This document shows positions 40,802 through 51,324 of a DNA stretch of 64,000 bases, in pieces; position 1 is the first letter of the stretch, and every line of letters starts with the position of its first letter. The DNA is from Desulfarculus sp. (GTDB taxonomy: Bacteria; Desulfobacterota; Desulfarculia; Desulfarculales; Desulfarculaceae), in NCBI GenBank assembly GCA_003605055.1, contig QZKP01000006.1:30667-94666 (forward strand), in the 5' to 3' direction. The position numbers and the translations under genes are program-made. The notes beneath the pieces were generated by a model. That model was given only the letters and a program-made list of their open reading frames with translations. It made no database searches and was not told the DNA's origin.

Positions 40802-41626
40802 ATGCTCCCGACGCGCGGCCTGGATGAGTTAGTGCAGCAGGCCCGCCGCAATGAAGAAATCCAGAAGCGCCTGGATCAAGTGGAAGAATTCCTTCTGGCC
40901 ACCCACGACTTGGCCGGCCTGCTGGCCAGCCTGCCGGCCACGGTGGCCCAGATGTATCGCCTGGAGGCCGTGACCCTGGCCCTGTTGGCCGAGCACCAGC
41001 CCCTGCAAGAGGCCCTGGCCAGCCTGCCGCTCATGGGGCTGCCTGAGACCTGTTTGACCAGGCCGCGCAAGGAGTTGCGCCTGCTACTGGCGGACCTGGA
41101 AGGCCCTTATTTGACCAACAAGGTCAGCAGCCAACTGCTGCAGTGTTTTTTCCCGGGCCTCAGGCGCCTGGCCTCTCTGGCCGTGCTGCCCCTGTGGGTG
41201 GGGGGGCAGATGCTGGGCACCCTGAACCTGGGTTCGGCCGCGCCCCAGCGCTACCAGCCGGCCCTGGACACCCATTTCCTGGAGCGTCTGGGCCGCAAGG
41301 CGGCCTTTGGCCTGAACGCGGCCCTGCTTCTGGACCGGGCCCGGCGCATGGAGCAGCGCCAGGTGGTGGTGGAGATGGCCGGCGCGGCCTGCCACGAGCT
41401 GGCCCAGCCATTGTCCACCCTGATGCTGGGCCTGGAGAAGCTCAGGCGCAGCCTGGCGCCCGATGACCCCCGCCTGCAGGAGTTGGAGGGGCTGATGGAC
41501 CAGGCCGAGCGCATGGGGGATACGGTCAAGAAGATCAGCCAGGTCAATGATTACGTAACCAGGCCCTATGCCCAGGGCCTGCGCATTGTGGATTTGCAGG
41601 CGGCCAGCAGCAAAGAGGCCGGTTAG
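40802..41626 (+). CDS. GAF/DUF484-like protein with a kinase dimerisation motif but no ATPase
   Basis: A 274-residue protein. An N-terminal coiled coil (about 8-30) leads to a GAF/DUF484-like sensory domain (about 35-180; LASLAVLPLWVGGQMLGTLNLGS). A HisKA-like helix pair follows with GAACHELAQPLSTLMLGLEK, resembling an H-box, but the protein ends without the HATPase domain. It may act as a dimeric sensor or phosphotransfer partner. ATG at 40802 has GGAGGAGG just upstream. It lies 20 bp before the HIT gene and is probably cotranscribed. Confidence 0.75.
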   Translation: MLPTRGLDELVQQARRNEEIQKRLDQVEEFLLATHDLAGLLASLPATVAQMYRLEAVTLALLAEHQPLQEALASLPLMGLPETCLTRPRKELRLLLADLEGPYLTNKVSSQLLQCFFPGLRRLASLAVLPLWVGGQMLGTLNLGSAAPQRYQPALDTHFLERLGRKAAFGLNAALLLDRARRMEQRQVVVEMAGAACHELAQPLSTLMLGLEKLRRSLAPDDPRLQELEGLMDQAERMGDTVKKISQVNDYVTRPYAQGLRIVDLQAASSKEAG

Positions 41627-41646
41627 CCGTTCAGGAGGGGGAGCCT

Positions 41647-42069
41647 ATGAGCGCGGATAGCTGTATTTTCTGTGACATCGTGGCCGGCAAGATACCCTGC
41701 CACAAGGTGTATGAGGACGACCGCACCATGGCCTTCATGGACGTGAACCCCCTGGCCCCGGGACACACCCTGGTCATACCCAAGTCCCACTACACCACGC
41801 TGCTGGAGCTTACTCCCGGGGACATGGCCGCCGTGCACCAGACCAGCCAGAAGATCGCCGCGGCCATCATCAGCGCCCTGAAGGTGCCGGGCCTGGCCGT
41901 CTTGCAGCTCAACGGTAAGGGCGCCAACCAAGTGGTGATGCACTACCACGTACACCTGATCCCCCGCAACCGGCCCAAGGACAAGCTGAAGCTGCTGGAG
42001 TGGTCGCCCAAGAAGGGCAACACCAGGAGCATCAAGAGCAAGGCGGAGAAGATAAGAGAGGCGCTGTAG
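41647..42069 (+). CDS. HIT-family nucleotide hydrolase/transferase
   Basis: A 140-residue histidine-triad protein. N-terminal CIFCDIVAGKIP is typical of the HINT/Fhit-like branch, and the catalytic triad is HYHVHLIPR near residue 100. Members hydrolyse nucleoside phosphoramidates or dinucleoside polyphosphates. AGGAGG precedes the ATG by about 8 bases. Confidence 0.92.
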   Translation: MSADSCIFCDIVAGKIPCHKVYEDDRTMAFMDVNPLAPGHTLVIPKSHYTTLLELTPGDMAAVHQTSQKIAAAIISALKVPGLAVLQLNGKGANQVVMHYHVHLIPRNRPKDKLKLLEWSPKKGNTRSIKSKAEKIREAL

Positions 42070-42111
42070 GGGGCGGTTCGAATTTAAATCCTTTGGGAAA
42101 AAGTTCTTGTA

Positions 42112-42133
42112 GGGGCGGAGCTTATCCCCGCCC
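42112..42133. repeat. Palindromic repeat, copy 4
   Basis: GGGGCGG-AGCTTAT-CCCCGCCC; slightly degenerate left arm compared with the three other copies. Confidence 0.65.
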
Positions 42134-42228
42134 TTTGCTTTAGCGGAGATTCTGTTGCAGGCAGAGATTGCTTCGTCGCGGCAGGGCCGCTCCTCGCGAC
42201 GACAACGGTTGCTTGGTCGGTTGCGGGC

Positions 42229-42264
42229 GGCGGGTGGCCCGGCAACCGGGTTGCCGGGGTCGCG
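42229..42264. repeat. Hairpin repeat, GGCGGGTGG family, copy 2
   Basis: The flank GGCGGGTGG precedes a perfect 9-bp stem CCCGGCAAC / GTTGCCGGG with a CGG loop. The stem differs from copy 1 (18197) but stays complementary. Confidence 0.6.
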
Positions 42265-42447
42265 CGGCGACGAGCGATTTTCCCCCGGCGTATCGGGTTC
42301 AGAAGAATTGCTCCGCCCAGGCGGGCGGGGTAAATGGATCGCCACGGAGCCCCGCGAGAAGCCTTCTTGCCTTAACAACCGGTCTCTGCGGCGCTCCTCG
42401 CGATGACGATGATCTTTATAGGGTAGGACAGGGCGCTGCCCCCTATG

Positions 42448-43569
42448 TCAACTGCCTAAAATAAGCCCCTCGAAGTTCTGCGAGCCCGTGGCCGCGTAGG
42501 TCTTGTTCTCCAGCCGCACCACGTCCCCGGCCTCCATCAACAGTTCGCAGTGGCAGAGCACCTCGTTCTTAGCCATCATGATGCCCGGCCCCTGGAGCTT
42601 GTCGGGCTCAAAGTGCGCCCGGGCGATGGCCTCCACGTCCTGGGGCCCGCCGGCCAGGATGCGCAGGATGTCCGCGCAGCGGTTCAGGTGGTGCTGGATC
42701 AGCTCCTCCACCCGCGCCGCCAGGTCCAGGGCGTTGAAGCGGCCGCCGTGGTACAGCCTGTGCGCCGGTAAAACGACTATATCCGGGTGGGCCAGGCCCA
42801 GGGCCCGCAGCTCCTTGAGGGAGCGCAGGTAGCGCTTGAGCCCGAATATCGCCGCGGGTTCGGGATACTCGTCCGCCAGCACCGAGGCCACCTGGTGGTA
42901 CAGGTAGTGGCCCGTGGGCCAGGGCGTGATGCCGGGCAGGATGGTGTCGCCCACGATGAGGGCCTCGTCGCCGGCCAGGAGGGCCAGGGCGTCCGGGCTG
43001 TGGCCCGGCACGTGCAGGGTTTCCAGCCCAGGGGCCAGGGGCTGGCGGCCATCGCCTATTTCCTCCACCCGGCGCGCCTGGCTCTCGTGGTGGTAGGCCA
43101 GGCAGTTGCGGCTGTAAAAGGACTCCGGCATGAAGCAGTGCCAGCACTTGGCCGGGAAGTCGCGCTTGTAGCCCTCTGGCGCCAGCTCGGGATATTTGCG
43201 CACCAGCCGGCTGTACACGGCATGGGCCTTGACCCGCGCGTCGGTCTGCTGCACCACCTCGGCCAGGCCGCCGTCGTGGTCCTCGTGGCCGTGGCTGAGC
43301 AGGACGAAGTCCAGCTCCCGGGGCGCGCGGCCCAGGCCCCGCAGCATCTCCACCAGCAGGCCGCCCTGCCCCCAGCGGCCGGCGTCCACCAGAAACGGCC
43401 GGTCCGCCTCCACCAGGTAGTTCCAGGTGGGGCCCAGGTCCCACTCGCCGCCGTACTGGTTGGGGGTGGGCAGGCCGTAGATGCACAGGCCGGAGGGGAA
43501 GCGCCAGCGCAGGATCATGCCGTTGCCGGCCGCGTCGCCGGCCTGCCGCACTTCCAGGTATTGTTCCAA
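42448..43569 (-). CDS. Metallo-beta-lactamase-fold hydrolase
   Basis: A 373-residue MBL protein with the metal motif LLSHGHEDHDGG (HxHxDH) near residue 90, a second His in VPGHSPDALALLAGDE near 190 and a C-terminal helical extension (about 270-373). Members include glyoxalase II-like and thioesterase/phosphodiesterase enzymes; this substrate is unknown. TTG at 43569 is preceded by GGAG at 8 bases; an ATG at 43518 is the alternative. It lies 120 bp downstream of thi4 on the same strand. Confidence 0.82.
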   Translation of the reverse strand: MEQYLEVRQAGDAAGNGMILRWRFPSGLCIYGLPTPNQYGGEWDLGPTWNYLVEADRPFLVDAGRWGQGGLLVEMLRGLGRAPRELDFVLLSHGHEDHDGGLAEVVQQTDARVKAHAVYSRLVRKYPELAPEGYKRDFPAKCWHCFMPESFYSRNCLAYHHESQARRVEEIGDGRQPLAPGLETLHVPGHSPDALALLAGDEALIVGDTILPGITPWPTGHYLYHQVASVLADEYPEPAAIFGLKRYLRSLKELRALGLAHPDIVVLPAHRLYHGGRFNALDLAARVEELIQHHLNRCADILRILAGGPQDVEAIARAHFEPDKLQGPGIMMAKNEVLCHCELLMEAGDVVRLENKTYAATGSQNFEGLILGS

Positions 43570-43692
43570 GGTGCCAACTCCATTTGGGCGGGATGCCGTC
43601 CGGAGTTAATAGCACAGATGGCCCGCGGCCCCAAGGGTTTGTTGGCCGGGCAGGGGCCCCGGGGCCGCCTGCCCGGCCAATCTGTCCGCCTT

Positions 43693-44475
43693 CTACTCCC
43701 CGGCCGCCAGGCGCGCGGCCACCTCGGCCGCGGCCTTCTCGCCCGACAGCAGCATGCCGCCGAACACCGGGCCCATGCGGTAGGAGCCGAACACCGCGTT
43801 GGCGCACATGCCCGCGGTGTACACCCCGGGGAAGGCCTCCCTGGTGTTGGCCAGAGTGTCGCTCTCGGCCTGCTCGGCCCACAATGAGCGCTCGCCCATG
43901 ACCTTGCCGCTGGCCGTGAGCAGCTCGGCGTCCACCTTGCGGGCGATGACGTGCAGCACCTCGCTGTCGTGGCCGGTGGCGTCTATGACCCAGCGGGCCT
44001 TGATGGTCAGGGGGTCCACGTGCAGGCCGGCCATCTGCACCGCGCTCCAGTTGATGACCAGGCTCGTGACCCGCTGGGCCCGGATCACCACGTCCTCCAC
44101 GCTGACCAGGTTGAAGATGGTCAGGCCGGCCTTGGCCGCCACCGAGCACAAGGTGCTGGTGGCCAGCACGCTGTCGGCGGTGTAGTAGCCGGGGGCGAAC
44201 TCGGAGCTGGGCACCCCGAACTCCTCCAGGATGCGCCGGGCCTCCTGCTGCACCACGATCTCGTTGAGCATCATGCCGCCGCCCCACATGCCGCCGCCCA
44301 CCGAGAGCTTGCGCTCGAACAGGGCCGTCTTGTAGCCGGCCTGGGCCAGCTTCTTGCCGGCCACCAGCCCGGCCGGCCCGCCGCCCACGATGGCCGCGTC
44401 CAGCTCCAAGCTCTGATCCAGCTTGCCTAGATAGCGGCGGATGATGGCCCGGGTGATGGTGACTTCCTCCAACAT
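43693..44475 (-). CDS. thi4: Thiamine thiazole synthase, sulfide-dependent Thi4 type
   Basis: A 260-residue FAD/NAD-binding Thi4 protein. [19 protein letters not shown] is the Rossmann motif; [16 protein letters not shown] and [15 protein letters not shown] are family signatures. The residue that is a sacrificial Cys in yeast Thi4 is His here ([10 protein letters not shown]), as in catalytic archaeal enzymes that take sulfur from free sulfide with Fe(II). This suits a sulfide-rich anaerobic cell. AAGGAG precedes the ATG by 7 bases, and a TPP riboswitch lies upstream. Confidence 0.9.
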   Translation of the reverse strand: MLEEVTITRAIIRRYLGKLDQSLELDAAIVGGGPAGLVAGKKLAQAGYKTALFERKLSVGGGMWGGGMMLNEIVVQQEARRILEEFGVPSSEFAPGYYTADSVLATSTLCSVAAKAGLTIFNLVSVEDVVIRAQRVTSLVINWSAVQMAGLHVDPLTIKARWVIDATGHDSEVLHVIARKVDAELLTASGKVMGERSLWAEQAESDTLANTREAFPGVYTAGMCANAVFGSYRMGPVFGGMLLSGEKAAAEVAARLAAGE

Positions 44476-44555
44476 GCTCGCGCTCCTTTCCGCCGGCCGC
44501 CAAAAACGGCGGGCCGGCCTCCGTAAGGAAACCGGCCCCTATCCGCGGCGCGGCT

Positions 44556-44646
44556 TGCTTCCCTACGCTGGCATTACCCAACAGGTTCAAGGGGTCTGCG
44601 CCGACCGCCGGCGCACTCTCAGCCCACAAGGGCTCCCCCAGCAATG
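44556..44646 (-). ncRNA. TPP riboswitch (thi box) upstream of thi4
   Basis: Read on the minus strand it has the conserved TPP aptamer parts in order: GGGGGAGCC, CTGAGA (complement of 44617-44622), ACCCCTTGAACCTG (complement of 44582-44595) and GGGTAATGCCAGCGTAGGGA (about 44559-44578). An expression platform with two GC-rich hairpins lies between it and the thi4 ribosome site, so high TPP should repress thi4. Confidence 0.92.
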
Positions 44647-44799
44647 CGCTGTATGGCCCGCCTGGGCGGGCGTGCCTCTTTACTACCCCCGGGCCCGGGC
44701 AAAGTCAAACCCCATCCGCCGGCCTCACTTGAGGGGGGCTGGCGGCGATGATATATTGGAGCGACCCGAGACTCTCAAACGATAGGAGATGGTCCCGTC

Positions 44800-45993
<1,194 letters not shown>

Positions 45994-46015
45994 CCGCCGC
46001 CAGCGCAGTAAAACC

Positions 46016-46049
46016 GGCGCGGCCCCGGACGGGGCCGCGCCTCTTTTTT
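46016..46049 (+). terminator. Rho-independent terminator of the aminotransferase gene
   Basis: Perfect 11-bp stem GGCGCGGCCCC / GGGGCCGCGCC with GGAC loop, followed by TCTTTTTT. Confidence 0.92.
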
Positions 46050-46059
46050 GGGGCCGGGG

Positions 46060-47025
46060 CTAGCTGTCCTGCTCCGGCTTTTCTGCTTCGGGGTACATCT
46101 CCGGGTACAGCTCGCCGGCGCAGGCGGGGCAGAGGCTGTGGGTGAAGTCGGCCTGGGAGCGCGCTTGGATGTAGCGTTCCATCTGCTGCCAGCGGCCCTG
46201 CTGGTCGCGTATTTTCTTGCAGCGGGAGCAGATGGGCAGCAGCCCGCTCAGGGTCTGCAGCTCGTCACGGGCCCGGTCGCGCTCGATTATGCGGCGCTGC
46301 AGACTCCATGCCCCCAGGCCCAGCGCGGCCAGCCCCACCACCCACAGGAGCAGATGGGTGAGCCACAGGTTGCTCACCTCCTGGCGGCCCATGGCCAACA
46401 GCGGTCCCAGGGGCACCGTGGCGCTCAGGCCGCCGCGTACCTGGCCCAGGCGGTAACCCTGCTGGACGTGGCAGGGCAGACAGGAGCCCTCCACGGGCAG
46501 GGGCAGCAGGAGCCGCAAAACGGGCCGGCCGTCCTGGTCCAGCACCTGATGCACCTCCGGGGCCCCTTGCTCGGCCTGGAGCAGGGCCCCCCGCTCCCAG
46601 GGGTCGGCCTGGTTGGCCGGGCGCAGGGGCTTAAGGCTGGTGATGCGGCCGCGCACGCCCAAGGCCTTGGCGCCCAGCTCGTGCACCTGACGGGTCATGT
46701 AGGCCGGGTTGATCAAGGTCAGGCGCCGGCCCGAGGGGGTGATGATGTCCCGCTCCGGCACTTGCAGGTAGGGGTTGGGCGGGGTGTCCGGGGTGATCAA
46801 GGCATAGACCCCGCCCAGGCGGGCGCTCCAGCGTCGGTAGAGTACGTCCTTTTCCAGGGAGGTGCGGGCCAGGGTCAGGGCGGCCTGGTAGATGCCCTCG
46901 TCGTGCTGTCTCAGGTTCCACCACAGGGAAAGGCCCAACAGCAGGCTGCCGGCCGCGGCCAGGACCAGCACATAGGCCCACAGGGGGGTGGATCGCGGCT
47001 TATGGCGCAGATCTGCGGCGCTCAC
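46060..47025 (-). CDS. DUF3365 heme-binding membrane sensor with C-terminal Cys motif
   Basis: A 321-residue protein with two membrane helices (about 17-37 and 218-240) around a periplasmic DUF3365 (Tll0287-like) domain. It has a c-type heme site CLPCH near residue 183. The cytoplasmic tail has LPICSRCKKIRDQQGRWQQM and SLCPACAGELYPEM, a four-Cys module often found at the end of sensor proteins in this phylum. No kinase or cyclase domain follows, so the module itself or a partner would transmit the signal. GTG at 47025 is the likely start (GAGG 10 bases upstream). A redox or NO/O2 sensor role is inferred. Confidence 0.78.
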   Translation of the reverse strand: MSAADLRHKPRSTPLWAYVLVLAAAGSLLLGLSLWWNLRQHDEGIYQAALTLARTSLEKDVLYRRWSARLGGVYALITPDTPPNPYLQVPERDIITPSGRRLTLINPAYMTRQVHELGAKALGVRGRITSLKPLRPANQADPWERGALLQAEQGAPEVHQVLDQDGRPVLRLLLPLPVEGSCLPCHVQQGYRLGQVRGGLSATVPLGPLLAMGRQEVSNLWLTHLLLWVVGLAALGLGAWSLQRRIIERDRARDELQTLSGLLPICSRCKKIRDQQGRWQQMERYIQARSQADFTHSLCPACAGELYPEMYPEAEKPEQDS

Positions 47026-47147
47026 GTCAACATTGCCTCGGTCAGGGGGCGCTGGGTGTAAGACCGAGCAACTGGGGTTGTCCGCCCCAAGGCGACGCTA
47101 AACTATAGCACAAGCGCCGGTGCGGCGGAGCGCCCGGCGGGCAAAGG

Positions 47148-47173
47148 AAAACCCGGCCCCTGCGGGGCCGGGT
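47148..47173 (-). terminator. Terminator of the PxxKW gene
   Basis: Minus-strand ACCCGGCCCC / GGGGCCGGGT with a 3-base loop, followed by TTT, CC and more Ts. Confidence 0.75.
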
Positions 47174-47199
47174 TGACGGCAAGGGATCGCGGGGCCGGA

Positions 47200-47481
47200 T
47201 TAGCGGGCGTGGGCCCTCTTGCTGGCCTTGAGAGGGTTGAGGGTCTTGGGCAGCTGCTTGACCTCGCCCTTGACGTGGGTGGCGAAGTTGCAGTTGCCGT
47301 AGCGCCACTTGGCGGCCGGGTCGGGGTAGCTCTGGCAGTAGATCATCTCGCCTACGGTCACGTTGCGTTCGCAACCCTGGCAGGGCTCCACGGCCGGGTG
47401 GCAGGATCCCCCGTTAAAGCCGCAGCCCTTGGCGCTCATGAAGGCGCACTCTTTTCCCGCACGGGTGGTGGTGCACAGCAT
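47200..47481 (-). CDS. PxxKW-family cysteine-rich protein
   Basis: A 93-residue protein with eight or more cysteines (TRAGKECAF, KGCGF, GGSCHPAVEPCQGCER, MIYCQSYP, YGNCNFA) and the PxxKW box as DPAAKWRYGNC near residue 57. The family occurs in sulfate-reducing and related anaerobes; its function is unknown and the Cys pattern suggests a metal or Fe-S site. AAGGAG lies 8 bases before the ATG. It has its own terminator and a GC-rich perfect palindrome (47517-47530) near its promoter region. Confidence 0.85.
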   Translation of the reverse strand: MLCTTTRAGKECAFMSAKGCGFNGGSCHPAVEPCQGCERNVTVGEMIYCQSYPDPAAKWRYGNCNFATHVKGEVKQLPKTLNPLKASKRAHAR

Positions 47482-47779
47482 GGCTTTAACTCCTTCTGGG
47501 CTGAATTCTTATAAAAGGGGCCGCGGCCCCGGAAAAGGGGGCCGCAGACCCCTTGGCATACATAAACAGCGGGCCCGCACAGGCGCGAACCCGCATTGCC
47601 AGGAAATATAGGGACTATTACGTCCCCTGTCAAGGGCAATTTTTATCAATTATCACCTGGGCCCCGCACTTGACAAACTCCTGGGGCCAGCGTAGATAAG
47701 GTAGCTTAGTTCAAGGATAAAACCCCCAGCGGCCTCAGGGCAGTTCCGGGCCGCGGCGGGGCGGCGAGGGAATATTAGG
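47482..47779. other. Divergent spacer between the PxxKW gene and lysS
   Basis: 298 bp with no supported gene. It holds the palindrome GGGGCCGCGGCCCC (47517-47530), a related GC block beside it, a GGGAC/GTCCC stem near 47612-47627 and a TTGACA at 47670. Confidence 0.6.
47670..47698 (+). promoter_or_regulatory. Candidate promoter of the lysS-lpx operon
   Basis: A perfect TTGACA (47670-47675) followed after 17 bases by TAGATA, a weak -10. It lies about 80 bp before the lysS start and is the only good hexamer in the spacer. Confidence 0.45.
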
Positions 47780-49318
47780 TTGTCAGCCAAGTCCAGGGAA
47801 AAAAACCACAATGAGCAACCGGCCGCCGCGGAGGCGGACGAGAACCTGCTCATCCGCCAGCGCCGGAGCAAGGCCGAGCAGGTGCAGGAGCTGGGTTACG
47901 GTCTGTTCCCCAACACCTTCCGCCCCCGGAACCAGATTAAAGAGCTGCTCAAGACCCACGGACGCCTGGACGCCGCCCGCCTGGAGGCCATGGAGGACCA
48001 CAAGTTCGCCCTGGCCGGGCGCATCATGGCCATCCGCTCCTTTGGCAAGGCCGCGTTCCTGAAGATAAACGACCGCAGCGCCAGCCTGCAGCTGCACGTG
48101 CAGAAAGAGGTGCTCAGCCCGCGGGAATTCAGCCTGTTCAAGAAGCTGGATGTGGGCGACATCATCGGGGTCAGCGGCCCCCTGTTCCGCACCCGCACCC
48201 GGGAGCTGACCCTGCGCTGCGAGAAGCTGGTGTTGATCACCAAGTCCTTCCGGCCGCTGCCCGAGAAGTTCCACGGCCTGACCGACGTGGAGCAGCGCTA
48301 CCGCCAGCGCTACCTGGACCTGGTCATGAACGAGCAGGTACGCGAGATTTTCCGGGCCCGCTCCACAATCGTCAACACCATCCGGCAGTTTCTGATCGAG
48401 CGGGACTTCCTGGAGGTGGAGACGCCCATGATGCAGGTCCTGCCCGGCGGCGCCGCGGCCAAGCCCTTTGAAACCTATCACAACGCCCTGGGCATGAAGC
48501 TGTATCTGCGGGTGGCGCCGGAGCTGTACCTCAAGCGCCTGATCGTGGGCGGCCTGGAGCGGGTGTTCGAGCTCAACCGCAACTTCCGCAATGAGGGCAT
48601 CAGCGTTCAGCACAACCCCGAGTTCACCATGTGCGAGTTCTATCAGGCCTATGCCAGCTACGAAGACCTGATGTCGCTCACCGAGGAGCTGTTCGGCATC
48701 TGCGCCGCTGCCATCAAGGGCGCCTTGCGCTTCGAGTACCAGGGCCGGGAGATTGACGTTACCCCGCCCTGGCAGAACACAGACTTCCGCTCCAGCCTGC
48801 TGGAGGTGGGCCGGGTGCCGCCGGAGGTGCTCTTCGACCGGGAGCGGGCCCTGAACATGTCCACCGAGCTGGGCGGGGTGCACCGCCGGGGCGACACCCT
48901 GGGCAAGGCCCTGGCCAAGATATTCGACGTGAAGGTGGAGCCCCTTTTGTGGCAGCCCACCTTCGTCACCGGCTTCCCGCGGGACATCTCGCCGCTGAGC
49001 CGTACCAATGACCTGGACCCGGACATCGTGGACCGCTTCGAGTTCTTCATCGCCGGCCGGGAGATGGGCAACGGCTTCAGCGAGCTCAACGACCCCGACG
49101 ACCAGCGGGAGCGCTTCGCCGAGCAGGCGGCCCAGCGCGAGGCCGGCGACGAAGAGGCCCAGTTCATGGATCTGGACTACGTGCGGGCCCTGGAATACGG
49201 CATGCCCCCCACCGCCGGCGAGGGCATCGGCATTGACCGCCTGGTGATGCTCCTGACTGATCAGCCGAGCATCCGGGAGGTGATACTCTTCCCGCTACTG
49301 CGGCCCGAGCAGGGCTGA
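47780..49318 (+). CDS. lysS: Lysyl-tRNA synthetase, class II
   Basis: A 512-residue class II LysRS charging tRNA-Lys. N-terminal OB anticodon-binding domain (about 60-165; [18 protein letters not shown]), then the catalytic core: motif 1 in [16 protein letters not shown], motif 2 [20 protein letters not shown], and motif 3 [17 protein letters not shown] at 47780 is the likely start, with GAGGG about 9 bases before. Its TGA overlaps the lolC ATG (TGATG), making it the first gene of the envelope operon, an order seen in several members of the phylum. Confidence 0.93.
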   Translation: MSAKSREKNHNEQPAAAEADENLLIRQRRSKAEQVQELGYGLFPNTFRPRNQIKELLKTHGRLDAARLEAMEDHKFALAGRIMAIRSFGKAAFLKINDRSASLQLHVQKEVLSPREFSLFKKLDVGDIIGVSGPLFRTRTRELTLRCEKLVLITKSFRPLPEKFHGLTDVEQRYRQRYLDLVMNEQVREIFRARSTIVNTIRQFLIERDFLEVETPMMQVLPGGAAAKPFETYHNALGMKLYLRVAPELYLKRLIVGGLERVFELNRNFRNEGISVQHNPEFTMCEFYQAYASYEDLMSLTEELFGICAAAIKGALRFEYQGREIDVTPPWQNTDFRSSLLEVGRVPPEVLFDRERALNMSTELGGVHRRGDTLGKALAKIFDVKVEPLLWQPTFVTGFPRDISPLSRTNDLDPDIVDRFEFFIAGREMGNGFSELNDPDDQRERFAEQAAQREAGDEEAQFMDLDYVRALEYGMPPTAGEGIGIDRLVMLLTDQPSIREVILFPLLRPEQG

Positions 49319-50547
49319 TGCGCTTCGAGGCGTTTCTGGCTTTCCGTTATCTGCGGGCCCGCGGGCGCCACGCCTTCATCAACCTGATCACTCTCCTGTC
49401 CATGGCCGGCGTGGCCCTGGGCGTCTGCGCCCTGATCGTGGTGCTGTCGGTGATGGGCGGCTTTCAGGACGAGATCACCAAGAAGATACTGGGCATGAGC
49501 TCCCACCTGACCATCTACCAGGCCGGCGGGGCCATCACCCAGCCCGAGCGGGTGTTAAAAATCGCCCGCCAGCAGCCGGGGGTCAAGGCGGCCGCGCCCT
49601 ACGTCTACGGCCAGGTGATGCTGGTCTCGGCCGGGGGGGCCACCGGCGCCCTGCTCAGCGGCCTGGACGTGCCCCTGGCCAAGCAGGTCAAGAACCTGGA
49701 GCCCTCCCTGGTGCAGGGAAGCCTGAACGACCTGAGCCGGCCCACCCGCCGCGGCCTGTGGGGCATCGTCCTGGGCTCGCGCCTGGCCAACAAGCTGGGG
49801 CTGAGGCTGGGCATGGTGGTCAACGTGATCAACCCCCTGGGCGAGGAGACGCCGGTGGGACGGGCGCCCAAGAGCGAGCCCTTCCAGGTGGTGGGCATCT
49901 TCGAGTCCGGCCTGTACCTTTACGACGCCGGCTCCTGCTACGTGGGCCTCAGCGCGGCCCAAGAGTTTCTGGGCCTGGGCCGGGGGGTGAACGGGGTGGA
50001 GGTGGCCCTGACCGACATCTACCAGGCGCCGCTGGTGGGCCGGCAACTGGCCCGCCGGTTGGGGCCCCTGTTCTTCGCCCAGGACTGGATGAGCGCCAAC
50101 CACAGCCTGTTCGCCGCCCTGAAGCTGGAAAAGTTCGCCATGTTTATCATCCTGATCCTGATCGTGCTGGTGGCCTCCTTCGGCATTGTCAGCTCGCTGA
50201 TCATGATGGTGATGACCAAGACCCGGGAGATCGGGGTGCTCAAGGCCATGGGCGCCACCCGGGCCAGCCTGCGGCGCATCTTCATGCTGCAGGGCATGGT
50301 GACCGGACTGGTGGGCACGGTCCTGGGGGTGATCAGCGGCCTGGTGCTGTGCTGGCTGCTGACCAAGTATCATTTCATAGACCTGCCCAAGGATGTCTAC
50401 ACCGTAGACACCCTGCCGGTGCAGGTGGAGCCCCTGTTGGTGCTGTTGGTGGCCGGCAGCGCGGTGGCCATCAGCCTGCTGGCCACCATCTACCCCTCGC
50501 GGGTGGCCGGTTCTCTGGACCCGGTGCAGGCCCTGAGGTATGAATGA
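49318..50547 (+). CDS. lolC: Lipoprotein-releasing ABC transporter permease, LolC/E type
   Basis: A 409-residue permease of the MacB/FtsX/LolCE fold: one N-terminal helix (about 22-46, ending [12 protein letters not shown]), a large periplasmic domain (about 50-270), and three C-terminal helices. [15 protein letters not shown] is the coupling-helix region touching LolD. It extracts outer-membrane lipoproteins for transfer to LolA. One LolC/E-type gene is present, so a homodimeric (LolF-like) transporter is possible. Overlaps lysS and lolD. Confidence 0.9.
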   Translation: MRFEAFLAFRYLRARGRHAFINLITLLSMAGVALGVCALIVVLSVMGGFQDEITKKILGMSSHLTIYQAGGAITQPERVLKIARQQPGVKAAAPYVYGQVMLVSAGGATGALLSGLDVPLAKQVKNLEPSLVQGSLNDLSRPTRRGLWGIVLGSRLANKLGLRLGMVVNVINPLGEETPVGRAPKSEPFQVVGIFESGLYLYDAGSCYVGLSAAQEFLGLGRGVNGVEVALTDIYQAPLVGRQLARRLGPLFFAQDWMSANHSLFAALKLEKFAMFIILILIVLVASFGIVSSLIMMVMTKTREIGVLKAMGATRASLRRIFMLQGMVTGLVGTVLGVISGLVLCWLLTKYHFIDLPKDVYTVDTLPVQVEPLLVLLVAGSAVAISLLATIYPSRVAGSLDPVQALRYE

Positions 50548-51293
50548 GTGGCGCCGGGCCAAATACACCCCCGCCGACCCAGGGGGCCCGGGGGCCAGGG
50601 GACTTGACAGGAGCGGATATATACATTCTTATAGAACAGCTTGAAAAGACTTACTTTGGCCACCAGCAAAAGGTGGAGGTGCTCAAGGGCCTGGACCTGA
50701 CAGTGGCCGTTGGGGAGACCGTGGCCGTGGTGGGGGCCTCGGGCGTGGGCAAATCAACTTTGTTACATATTCTGGGCACCCTTGACCGCCCTACCGGCGG
50801 TCGGGTTATGGTAGATAGGCAGGACATTTTCCAGATGGACGAGCCGGCCCTGGCGGCGTTCCGCAACCGGCAGATCGGCTTCGTCTTTCAGTTCCACCAC
50901 CTGCTGCCCGAGTTCAGCGCCCTGGAAAATGTCATGATGCCCGCGCTCATCGCCCGGATGGACCAGGCCACGGCGCGGCAGAGGGCCCAGGAGTTGTTGG
51001 AGGAGGTGGGGCTGGCCGAGCGGGGGGAGCACAAGCTGGGCGAGCTTTCCGGAGGGGAGGCCCAGAGGGTGGCCGTGGCCCGGGCCCTGGTGCTGGGCCC
51101 CCGGTTGCTCCTGGCCGATGAGCCCACCGGCAACCTGGACGAGCGCACCGGCGAAAAGGTCCAGCAGCTCCTGTTGGGTCTTAACCAGAAGAAGGGGCTC
51201 ACCACCCTGGTGGCCACCCACAACGAGCGGCTGGCCGCTGCCATGCAGCGGCGGGTGCGGCTGGCCGATGGCAAGGCCTACTGCCTGGACTAG
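50544..51293 (+). CDS. lolD: Lipoprotein-releasing ABC transporter ATPase
   Basis: A 249-residue ABC ATPase of the LolD/MacB branch. Walker [13 protein letters not shown] near residue 68, Q-loop [19 protein letters not shown], signature [15 protein letters not shown] near 168, Walker [13 protein letters not shown]. The ATG overlaps the lolC TGA (ATGA), and the first 25 residues ([13 protein letters not shown]) are an atypical Pro/Gly-rich extension, so the true start could be further in, although no better ATG is present. Confidence 0.92.
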   Translation: MSGAGPNTPPPTQGARGPGDLTGADIYILIEQLEKTYFGHQQKVEVLKGLDLTVAVGETVAVVGASGVGKSTLLHILGTLDRPTGGRVMVDRQDIFQMDEPALAAFRNRQIGFVFQFHHLLPEFSALENVMMPALIARMDQATARQRAQELLEEVGLAERGEHKLGELSGGEAQRVAVARALVLGPRLLLADEPTGNLDERTGEKVQQLLLGLNQKKGLTTLVATHNERLAAAMQRRVRLADGKAYCLD

Positions 51294-51324
51294 CAGGCCG
51301 GGCCGAGCGAGGGTAGAGGCGGTG

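Larger units (their letters stand above)
42070..42447. other. Repeat-rich spacer
   Basis: 378 bp with no supported gene. It contains palindromic repeat copy 4 (42112), a hairpin repeat (42229), and two similar CGCTCCTCGCGAYGAC blocks (about 42189 and 42391) like the short dispersed repeats seen in many bacterial genomes. It lies between convergent genes. Confidence 0.6.

Noticed and set aside
42150..42420. Possible tRNA or small RNA gene in the repeat-rich spacer
   Set aside because: No cloverleaf with T-loop GTTCRANNC in the right place; the structure is explained by dispersed hairpin repeats.
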